Of a stretch of DNA of 64,000 nt, positions 16,591-23,930 are shown piece by piece. How positions within the stretch are numbered: position 1 is the stretch's first letter; every line of letters starts with the position of its first letter. Location of the stretch: NCBI RefSeq assembly GCF_017308975.1, contig NZ_JADWPD010000014.1:1-64000 (forward strand). The letters run 5' to 3'. A program made the translations under genes and the position numbers. Source of the DNA: Amycolatopsis sp. MtRt-6. Lineage in GTDB: Bacteria; Actinomycetota; Actinomycetes; Mycobacteriales; Pseudonocardiaceae. A model generated the notes under the pieces. The model was not told the DNA's origin and made no database searches. It saw only the letters and a program-made list of their open reading frames with translations.

Positions 16591-17640
16591 TCAGCGGGAA
16601 TTGCGCCGGCGGCGGCGTCGCTGGTCGAACCAGACGGCGGCGATGAGGACCGCGCCGACGGCGATCATCTGCCAGAAGTCCTGGACGTGGGTGATGTTGA
16701 AGCCCTTCTTGAGCACGGCCGGGATGAACACGCCGATCACCGTGCCCAGCACCGAGCCGACGCCGCCGAACAGGCTTGTGCCACCCATCACGACCGCGGC
16801 GATCGCGTTGAGGTTGTCGGTGGTGTGCGCCGAGATCGTGGTCGACGCGTAGTACGCCAGCGAGAGGAACCCGGCGATGCCGGCCAGGAACCCCGTCAGC
16901 GTGTACACCTTCAGCAGGTGCCGGGTGACGCCGATGCCGGCGCGCCGCGCGCCCTCGGCGTTGGACCCGACCGCGAAGGTGTACCGGCCGAACTTCGTCG
17001 TGTGTAGCAGCCACGCCCCGATGAGCGTGATCACCACGGCGACGATGACCAGGTTCGGCACGACGCCGAACGACGTGCCGTAGCCGAGGGTCTGGTTGAG
17101 CGCCACCGGCACGCTGCGCACGTCCGACCCGTTGTTGAGCAGGTAGGCCGCGCCGAGGGCGGCACCCATGGTGCCGAGGGTGACGATCAGCGGCGGGATC
17201 CCCGCCACGGCGATGAGGAACCCGTTGACCAGGCCCCAGACGGTCCCGGCGACGACCGCGGCGATCAGGCCGGCGGTGATGACGCCCCAGCCCGCGTTCG
17301 ACGCGTTGCCGCCGGACATCGCCTCCATCACCTTGCCGGCGACCATGCCGGCGAAGATGAGCACCGAGCCGACGGACAGGTCGATGCCGGAGGTGATGAT
17401 CACGAACGTCATCCCGACCGACAGCACCAGCAGCACCGACGTCTCGATGAGCAGTGTCTGGAAGGTGAACAGCGTCGGGAACTCGCCGGGGGCGATCGCG
17501 CTGAACACGACGATCAGCGCGACCAGGACCAGCGCGATCCAGAACGTGTTCGCGCCGGCCAGGCGCTTGCCCAGCGGCCGCTTGCCGAAGCCCGCGTCGG
17601 GAGCTTCCTGGATGTCCTTCGGGGGACTGGACACGCTCAC
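16591..17640 (-). CDS. Sugar ABC transporter permease (CUT2 type)
   Basis: This 349-residue permease has 8-10 membrane segments and the ribose-permease family signatures FVIITSGIDLSVGSVL, then PLIVTLGTMG and AVGSNAEGARRAGI. The inner-membrane channel pairs with the ATPase encoded upstream. GTG 17640 overlaps the ATPase stop codon (GTGA). The C-terminus ends in an Arg-rich tail (RRRRRRNSR). Confidence 0.9.
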   Translation of the reverse strand: MSVSSPPKDIQEAPDAGFGKRPLGKRLAGANTFWIALVLVALIVVFSAIAPGEFPTLFTFQTLLIETSVLLVLSVGMTFVIITSGIDLSVGSVLIFAGMVAGKVMEAMSGGNASNAGWGVITAGLIAAVVAGTVWGLVNGFLIAVAGIPPLIVTLGTMGAALGAAYLLNNGSDVRSVPVALNQTLGYGTSFGVVPNLVIVAVVITLIGAWLLHTTKFGRYTFAVGSNAEGARRAGIGVTRHLLKVYTLTGFLAGIAGFLSLAYYASTTISAHTTDNLNAIAAVVMGGTSLFGGVGSVLGTVIGVFIPAVLKKGFNITHVQDFWQMIAVGAVLIAAVWFDQRRRRRRNSR

Positions 17641-18401
17641 GCCGCCTCCTCCTGCACGAGTGCGCCGGTCATCGCGGCGACGAGGTCTTCGAGCTTCGTG
17701 TCCGAGCCGGCGAACCGGGCGACGCGCTTGCCGAGCCGCAGCACCTCGACGCGGTCGGCGACCGACAGCACCTCGGGCATGTTGTGGCTGATCAGCACGA
17801 CGGCGATGCCCTTGTCGCGCACCTTCTTGATGACGTCGAGCACGCGCTCGCGCTGCACGACACCCAGCGCGGCCGTCGGCTCGTCCATGAACACGACCTT
17901 CGACGCCCACACGACCGAACGCGCGACCGCGACGCTCTGCCGCTGGCCGCCGGACAGCGAGCCGATCGGGACGTCGGTGCTCTGCAGCGTCACGCCGAGG
18001 CGCTGGAACTCCTCGATCGCCCGGCGCCGCATCTCGTTCTTGTCGAGCATGCCCAGCTTGCCGAGGATGCCCTTGCGGTGGATCTCGCGGCCGAGGAACA
18101 GGTTGGCCGCGGGGTCGAGCTCGGGGGCGACGGCGAGGTCCTGGTAGACCGTCTCGATGCCCAGCCGCCGGGCCGTGGTGGGGGAGTCGAAGTGCACCGG
18201 CGCGCCGTCCAGGAGGATCTGCCCCGACGTCGGCTGTTCCGCGCCGGACAGGCACTTGACCAGCGTGGACTTGCCGGCGCCGTTGTCGCCGATCAGGGCC
18301 GTCACCTCGCCCGCGCGGGCCTGGAAGGACGCGCCGCGCAGGGCTTCGACGGAGCCGTAGCGCTTGGTCAGGTCAACCGCGTCCAGGAGGATTTCGCTCA
18401 T
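17637..18401 (-). CDS. Sugar ABC transporter ATP-binding protein
   Basis: The 254-residue protein holds one ABC domain: Walker A IGDNGAGKST at about 38-47, signature LSGGQRQSVAVARS and Walker B VVFMDEPTAAL. Most ribose-type transporters have a double-ABC ATPase. The single-domain form resembles FrcA of the fructose/mannose/ribose transporter of Sinorhizobium. That supports mannose as a substrate here. ATG 18401 overlaps the manA stop (ATGA); the 3' end overlaps the permease start. Confidence 0.9.
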   Translation of the reverse strand: MSEILLDAVDLTKRYGSVEALRGASFQARAGEVTALIGDNGAGKSTLVKCLSGAEQPTSGQILLDGAPVHFDSPTTARRLGIETVYQDLAVAPELDPAANLFLGREIHRKGILGKLGMLDKNEMRRRAIEEFQRLGVTLQSTDVPIGSLSGGQRQSVAVARSVVWASKVVFMDEPTAALGVVQRERVLDVIKKVRDKGIAVVLISHNMPEVLSVADRVEVLRLGKRVARFAGSDTKLEDLVAAMTGALVQEEAA

Positions 18402-19435
18402 CCGTGCCTCTCTTCCGGCGCCGGCGGGCGGCAGCGGATCACCGTCGCCGTGCCGGACAGCTCGGTCTGGCCGGCGTCGAAGGGGACGACGTAGGTGTCG
18501 CCCTTCGCCAGCGCGTGCTCGCCGCCGTGCTCGGTCCGCAGGGTGCCTTCGCCGTCGAGAACGACCAGGACGGCGAAGGACGGATCGAGTGACAACGTTG
18601 TCATCTTGTCGGTGCGCAGCTGTTCGGCTCGGAAGAACCGCTCCGATCCGCCGGCCAGCAGGTCCACAGTGGACGCGGGGTCGCCCGCGGTGCGCTTGAT
18701 GATGGTCTCGAGCCGGTCGGCGTCCCAGCCGGACGTGTCCAGCGCCTCGATGGCGGTGTCGAAGCCGAGGCCGAGGTGGCCTTTCTCCGGCGAGGCGAGG
18801 AAGTCGCGCCACTCGATGGTGAGCGAGAAGTCCGTCGGCTGCTGCAGCTCGACGACGAACACGCCCTCGCCGATCGCGTGCGGCAGCCCGGCCGGGATGT
18901 AGACGGTGTCGCCCGCGGACACCGGGATGCTGTTCAGCGCGCCCAGCATCGACGGCACGTCCTGTTCGCGCGTCCACTCGGACACCGTCGCCTTCGACAG
19001 CGTCTCCTTGAAACCCGGGTAGACACGCGGGTCGTCGCCGTGGGTGCCGACCACGATCCACGCCTCGGTCTTGCCGAAGTGGGAGTCGAAGTGCCGCTTC
19101 GCGAAGGTGTCGTCGGGGTGGAAGTGCACCGGCAGCCGCTGGCCCGCGTCGAGGAGCTTCACCAGCAGCCCGGTCGACGTCCCGAGCGCCTCGACGTGCT
19201 TCGCGCCGAGCCAGCCGTTCGCGTTCGCCTCGACGGCGTTGCGCAGCCAGGCGCCGCCGGGCAGGCGGGTGAGGCCGTTGGTCTCCTGGCCGAACATCGT
19301 GGTCGCCGAGGCGACCCAGTCCTCCGGGCCGAACTTCTTGTCCGAAGACGCGCCGCGCAGCGCCGCGATGGCGTCGCCGCCGCGGTAGAACTGCGGCGGC
19401 TGGTTGGCGGCGAGCCGGATCGGTTCGAGGGTCAC
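18398..19435 (-). CDS. manA: Mannose-6-phosphate isomerase, class I
   Basis: The 345-residue cupin-type zinc enzyme interconverts mannose-6-phosphate and fructose-6-phosphate. Metal-ligand motifs are LPVHFHPDD (with HFDSHFGKTEAW following) and the downstream pair YIPAGLPHAIGEGVFVVELQ. Overlaps join it to lacI (19432-19435) and to the ABC ATPase (18398-18401). A perfect LacI-type operator sequence lies inside its 3' half at 18590-18603. No mannokinase is visible nearby, so phosphorylation must come from elsewhere. Confidence 0.9.
   Translation of the reverse strand: MTLEPIRLAANQPPQFYRGGDAIAALRGASSDKKFGPEDWVASATTMFGQETNGLTRLPGGAWLRNAVEANANGWLGAKHVEALGTSTGLLVKLLDAGQRLPVHFHPDDTFAKRHFDSHFGKTEAWIVVGTHGDDPRVYPGFKETLSKATVSEWTREQDVPSMLGALNSIPVSAGDTVYIPAGLPHAIGEGVFVVELQQPTDFSLTIEWRDFLASPEKGHLGLGFDTAIEALDTSGWDADRLETIIKRTAGDPASTVDLLAGGSERFFRAEQLRTDKMTTLSLDPSFAVLVVLDGEGTLRTEHGGEHALAKGDTYVVPFDAGQTELSGTATVIRCRPPAPEERHG
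18590..18603. promoter_or_regulatory. Intragenic LacI-type operator in manA
   Basis: TGACAACGTTGTCA, a perfect 14-base dyad, contains the same 12-mer as the lacI promoter operator. It lies in codons for Met-Thr-Thr-Leu-Ser of manA, about 1.9 kb downstream of the promoter. It may be an auxiliary looping operator or a roadblock, like lacO2 in E. coli. Confidence 0.6.
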
Positions 19436-20484
19436 GGGGCGACCTCACCGGAACCACGGGCGACGAGATGCACGGGCAGGACTACCTTTCTGGGCGGGGA
19501 CTGGTCTCCTTGGACGCGGGCGAAGAGCAGCTCGGCCGCGGCGTGGCCCAGGGCGCTGACGTCGTGCGCGACCACGGTGACCGGCGGGTTCAGCAGGTCC
19601 GCCAGCTCGAAGTCGTCGAAGCAGACCATCGCCGGGCGGCGTTCGGCGTGCGCGAGCGCGCGCAGGAGGTGCACGGCGATCCGGTTGTTGCCGGCGACCA
19701 CCGCCGTGGCGGCGTCCGGCCCGGTCAGCAGCCGCCTGACGGCGTCGCCGATCGCGTCCGGTGTCGGTGTCCCCATCGAAACCAGCGACTCGTCGTAGGA
19801 GATCCCGTTGCGCACGCAGCCTTCGCGGAACCCGCGCAGGCGCTCGGCCGCGGTGAAGATGTCCGGGCTGTCGCCGAGGAAGGCGATCCGCCGGTGCCCG
19901 TGCTCCGCCAGGTGCGTGACGGCTTCGATGGTGCCGCCGAGGTTGTCCACCAGCACGGTGTCGGCCACGATGTCGCCGGCCGGCCGGTCGATGAACACCA
20001 CCGGCGTGCCCGCGCGCATCTCCGGCACCAGGTAGCCGTGCTGGAGCCCGGCCGGGACGACGAGGATGCCGTCCACCCGCCGCGCGCAGAACTCCAGGAC
20101 GAGCTCGCGCTCGCGGTCGGAGTTCTCCTCGGACGAGCCGGTGAGCACCTGGCGCCCGAACGACGTCGCGATGCGCTCGACCGCGCGGTTCAGCTCGGAG
20201 TAGAAGGGGTTGCCGACGTCCTCGACGATCAGCCCGATGGTGCCGGTCGTCGACCCGCGGCGCAGGTTGCGCGCGCCCAGGTTGCGCCGGAACCCCAGCT
20301 GCTCGATGGCCGCCATGACCCGCTCGGCGGTGTCGGGGTGGACCGCCGGTTCGTCGTTGACCACGCGCGAGACGGTCTTGATGCTCACGCCCGCCAGCCG
20401 GGCCACGTCGCTCATCGTGGCCCGTCTGCTCGCGGTGCGCGTGCTGCCGTCCCGGTCCCGGCCGAGAGGAGACAACGTTGTCAT
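19432..20484 (-). CDS. LacI-family regulator of the mannoside locus
   Basis: The 350-residue regulator has a LacI helix-turn-helix (MSDVARLAGVSIKTVSRVVN at about 24-43), then a hinge and a sugar-binding core (GLIVEDVGNPFYSEL, SPDIFTAAERLRGF). I placed the start at ATG 20484. TTGACA (20523-20518) and TTCAAT (20500-20495), 17 bases apart, leave almost no leader. The next in-frame ATG, 20415, lies just before the helix-turn-helix and would give 327 residues. The operator overlaps the start codon, so it is probably autoregulated. The whole operon manA-ABC-ABC-SBP overlaps downstream. Confidence 0.87.
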   Translation of the reverse strand: MTTLSPLGRDRDGSTRTASRRATMSDVARLAGVSIKTVSRVVNDEPAVHPDTAERVMAAIEQLGFRRNLGARNLRRGSTTGTIGLIVEDVGNPFYSELNRAVERIATSFGRQVLTGSSEENSDRERELVLEFCARRVDGILVVPAGLQHGYLVPEMRAGTPVVFIDRPAGDIVADTVLVDNLGGTIEAVTHLAEHGHRRIAFLGDSPDIFTAAERLRGFREGCVRNGISYDESLVSMGTPTPDAIGDAVRRLLTGPDAATAVVAGNNRIAVHLLRALAHAERRPAMVCFDDFELADLLNPPVTVVAHDVSALGHAAAELLFARVQGDQSPPRKVVLPVHLVARGSGEVAP

Positions 20485-20523
20485 AGTGACCGGGATTGAA
20501 CTCCCCGACCGGCGCCTTGTCAA
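20471..20523 (-). promoter_or_regulatory. lacI operon promoter with overlapping operator
   Basis: TTGACA at 20518-20523, a 17-base spacer and TTCAAT at 20495-20500 (read on the minus strand) form the promoter. The palindrome GACAACGTTGTC at 20471-20482 covers the start region and would block initiation when LacI is bound. Confidence 0.65.
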
Positions 20524-20646
20524 CGCTTCGTGCGTGGATTGTGCCGATTCGGTTCCGCGATCGGCGGATCCCGCTGTCCGGAAGTGGACAGGTCTTCACG
20601 TGTCCCTTGACTGTCCGGTGAGCCGTTGCCGAAGGTGGCCCGGCGC

Positions 20647-20658
20647 GACAAGGTTGTC
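20647..20658. promoter_or_regulatory. LacI-type operator upstream of the GH92 genes
   Basis: GACAAGGTTGTC differs at one base from the perfect operator GACAACGTTGTC. It lies 42 bases before the first alpha-mannosidase gene, so that pair should be in the same regulon as the divergent transporter operon. Confidence 0.6.
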
Positions 20659-20699
20659 ATGTCACCCGGTTCCGGTCGCGCTGACGAGGTGGAGAGGCG

Positions 20700-23600
20700 A
20701 TGGCCATGGCGCGAGCGCGCTTCAGAGCCGGTTTAGCTTTCCTGACATTGGCGGTGACCGCGGCGGTGGCTCCCGCCGTGCCCGCCGCGGCGGCCACGAG
20801 CACGGATTTCGCGAAGTGGGTCAACCCCTTCGTGGGCACCCGGCCCGGCGGGGCCGACCACGGCACCGGGGGCGGTGCCGGCAACACGTTCCCGGGCGCG
20901 GTCGCGCCGTTCGGCATGGTCCAGTGGAGCCCGGACACGGTGAAATCCCAGCCGGGCGGCTACTTCTACGACGACGACGCCCTGACCGGGTTCAGCCTGA
21001 CGCACCTGTCGGGCGCGGGCTGTTCGACCTATCAGGACATTCCGTTCATCCCTTATGTCGGTGAAGTGACGACTTCCCCGGCCACCGACCCGGGCCACTA
21101 CACGTCGAAGTTCTCGCACGCCAACGAACACGCGACGGCCGGCGCGTACGACGTCACCCTCGACAGTGGAGCGAAGGTCGAGCTGAGCGCGACCCAGCGC
21201 ACCGGCTCGGCGCGCCTGACGTACCCGGCGGGCGCGTCCTCGACGCTGCTGGTCAACACCTCCGGCTCGGTCAACGGCACCGACGACGCGTCGATCACCA
21301 TCGGCAAGGACACGATCAGCGGCTGGGCCACGAGCGGCCGCTTCTGCGGCGCGCGCAACAGCTACCGCGTCTACTTCTCGGCCAAGTTCGACACGCCGTT
21401 CGCGTCGATCGGCACCTGGAAGAACGGCGCCGTCACGCCGAACAAGGCCGCCGAAACCGGCGGGGCCGGGGCGAAGGTGGCGCAGCCCAACGGCGTCGAC
21501 GCCTCGATCGCGCGCCCGGCCAAGGTCACGCCGCAGAACACCACCGTCAGCGGCCCGGGCAGCGGCGGGTACGTCACCTTCGCCAACCTCAACGGGGCCC
21601 AGGTGAACGTCCAGGTCGGACTGTCCTTTGTATCCGTCGACGGCGCGAAGGCCAACCTCAAGGCGGAGAACACCGGCAAGTCGTTCGACACGGTCGCGTC
21701 GAACGCGCGCAAGGCGTGGAACGCCCAGCTCGGCAAGATCGCCGTCACCGGCGGCTCCGACGCCGATATGACGACGTTCTACACCTCGCTGTACCACTCG
21801 CTGATTCAGCCGAACGTGTTTTCCGACGTCAACGGCCAGTACATCGGCTTCGACGGCCGGATCCACACCGCCGACACGGGCCACGCGATGTACACCAACT
21901 TCTCCGGCTGGGACATCTACCGCTCGGAGATCCCGCTGCTGGCGACGATCGCGCCGAAGGAGACGTCGGACATCGTCCGGTCGATGATGGCCTACGCCGA
22001 ACAGGGCGGTTCGTGGGACCGCTGGACCGTGGCCAACGACTACACCGGCGTGATGAACGGCGACCCGTACCACATCATCGTGTCCAGCGCGTACGCGTTC
22101 GGGGCGCGGGACTTCGACGCCCGGAAGGCGTTGCTGCTCATGATCAAGGGCGCCACCCAGCCGACCCAGGGCTACACCGAACGGCCCGGCCTGGACGACT
22201 ACCAGAAGCTGGGTTACGTGCCGGGCGCCGGCGCGGACACCCTCGAATACACCAGCGCGGACTTCTCCATCGCCCAGTTCGCGAAGCGGCTTGGCGACAG
22301 CGCGACGTACACGACGTTCATGAAGCGCGCGCAGTACTGGCAGAACCTCTACAACCCGGGAACCGGGCACCTGCAGCCGCGCAATGCCGACGGCTCCTTC
22401 GCCGGCACCTACGACCCCGCAAGCTCGCAGGGCTGGGTCGAGGGCAACGGCGCGCAGTACGACTGGATGGTGCCCTACGACCTCGGCGGCCTGGTCACGG
22501 CGTTCGGTGGCAACACCGCGGTCCAGTCGCGGCTGGACACCTTCTTCACCCAGCTCAACGCGGGCACGCAGGAGCCGTACGCCTTCATGGGCAACGAGCC
22601 GAACTCCAACGCGCCGTACGTGTACTCCTACGCGGGCGCGCCGGCCAGGACCCAGGCGATCGTGCACCGCTCAATGGACGAGCTGTACAACCCGCGTCCC
22701 GAAGGCCTGATCGGCAACGACGACCTCGGCCAGATGTCGGCCTGGTACGTGTGGTCGGCGCTCGGCATCTACCCGGAGATCCCGGGCCGCGCCGAGACGC
22801 TGCTGGTCACGCCGCGCTTCTCCCGCGCCGTGCTCACCACCGGCGCCGGCAAGAAGATCACGATCAACGCGCCGGGCACCGGCGACTACGTGGGCAGCCT
22901 GAAGGTCAACGGCGGCGCGGCCGCGAAGGCGTGGCTGCCGGAGGCGCTGATCTCCGGCGGTGGCACGCTCGACTACACCCGCTCCGCCACGGCGACCTCA
23001 TGGGGGAGCGCGGCGGCCGACGCCCCGCCGTCCTTCCGCGAGCAGGAGAAGCCGAGCCTGTCCTTCGTGGACCCGGCACGGGCGGTAACGCCGTCGGGGT
23101 CGACGTCCCAGGTCTCGGTGGGTGTCCAGGACCTCTCCGGCACCGCCCGGAGCTGGACGTACTCCGCGGGCAGCGTCGACGGGATCACGCTGACCCCGGC
23201 GACCGGCGGCATCGCGGTGCCCGCCGCGGGAAAGGCGAGCGCTCAGCTCACGGTCAGCGTCCCGGCCGGGCTCGCCGACGGCGCCCGGCGCATCCCGGTG
23301 ACGTTCTCCGCACCGGGCGTGGCCTCGTCGCAGGCCGTGCTGACCGTGCTCGTCGCGCAGCCGGACAGCTGGCTGGCCACGGTGAACAACGCCGGCATCT
23401 CCCCGGACTCGAACTCGGGCGCGGCCAACTTCGACGGCGGCGGCTGGAGCTACTCCGCCGACGCCCTCGCCGCGGCCGGCGCCACCCCGGGCGGCACGGT
23501 GACCAGTGACGGGCTGAAGTTCACCTGGCCGACATACCCGGCCGGGGACCCGGACAACGTGGTCGCGGGCGGCCAGACGGTGAACGTGAGCGGGGCCGGG

Positions 23601-23930
23601 CGGCTGGCGCTGCTCGGCTCGGCGTCCAACGGCAACGCGTCGGGCACGCTGACCGTCACCTACACCGACGGCAGCACGTCCAACGCCACCATCGGGTTCT
23701 CCGACTGGACGCTCGGCGGCGGCAACGCCCAACCGGCGTTCGGCAACCGGATCGTGCTGTCCACGCCGTACCGCAACGCTTCGGGCGGTGATCCGCAGCC
23801 GATCCGCACGATGGTGTTCGGGACCAACCCGATCACCCTCGACGCGGGCAAGACCGTGGCGAGCGTGACGCTGCCGTCCAATGTCAGCGGCGGTGCCCTG
23901 CACGTCTTCGCGATCGGAATCGGCGCATGA
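20700..23930 (+). CDS. Secreted GH92 alpha-1,2-mannosidase with C-terminal accessory domains
   Basis: The 1076-residue exported enzyme has a signal peptide ending about residue 33. The GH92 core has GGGAGNTFPGAVAPFGMVQW, catalytic-acid region WVEGNGAQYDW near 578-588 and GNDDLGQMSAWYVW near 672-685. GH92 enzymes are calcium-dependent exo-alpha-mannosidases that release mannose from mannan or N-glycans. After about 780 come NEW3-like and carbohydrate-binding-like beta domains. ATG 20700 follows GGAGAGG; ATG 20706 is also possible. It overlaps the second GH92 gene by four bases. Confidence 0.92.
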   Translation: MAMARARFRAGLAFLTLAVTAAVAPAVPAAAATSTDFAKWVNPFVGTRPGGADHGTGGGAGNTFPGAVAPFGMVQWSPDTVKSQPGGYFYDDDALTGFSLTHLSGAGCSTYQDIPFIPYVGEVTTSPATDPGHYTSKFSHANEHATAGAYDVTLDSGAKVELSATQRTGSARLTYPAGASSTLLVNTSGSVNGTDDASITIGKDTISGWATSGRFCGARNSYRVYFSAKFDTPFASIGTWKNGAVTPNKAAETGGAGAKVAQPNGVDASIARPAKVTPQNTTVSGPGSGGYVTFANLNGAQVNVQVGLSFVSVDGAKANLKAENTGKSFDTVASNARKAWNAQLGKIAVTGGSDADMTTFYTSLYHSLIQPNVFSDVNGQYIGFDGRIHTADTGHAMYTNFSGWDIYRSEIPLLATIAPKETSDIVRSMMAYAEQGGSWDRWTVANDYTGVMNGDPYHIIVSSAYAFGARDFDARKALLLMIKGATQPTQGYTERPGLDDYQKLGYVPGAGADTLEYTSADFSIAQFAKRLGDSATYTTFMKRAQYWQNLYNPGTGHLQPRNADGSFAGTYDPASSQGWVEGNGAQYDWMVPYDLGGLVTAFGGNTAVQSRLDTFFTQLNAGTQEPYAFMGNEPNSNAPYVYSYAGAPARTQAIVHRSMDELYNPRPEGLIGNDDLGQMSAWYVWSALGIYPEIPGRAETLLVTPRFSRAVLTTGAGKKITINAPGTGDYVGSLKVNGGAAAKAWLPEALISGGGTLDYTRSATATSWGSAAADAPPSFREQEKPSLSFVDPARAVTPSGSTSQVSVGVQDLSGTARSWTYSAGSVDGITLTPATGGIAVPAAGKASAQLTVSVPAGLADGARRIPVTFSAPGVASSQAVLTVLVAQPDSWLATVNNAGISPDSNSGAANFDGGGWSYSADALAAAGATPGGTVTSDGLKFTWPTYPAGDPDNVVAGGQTVNVSGAGRLALLGSASNGNASGTLTVTYTDGSTSNATIGFSDWTLGGGNAQPAFGNRIVLSTPYRNASGGDPQPIRTMVFGTNPITLDAGKTVASVTLPSNVSGGALHVFAIGIGA

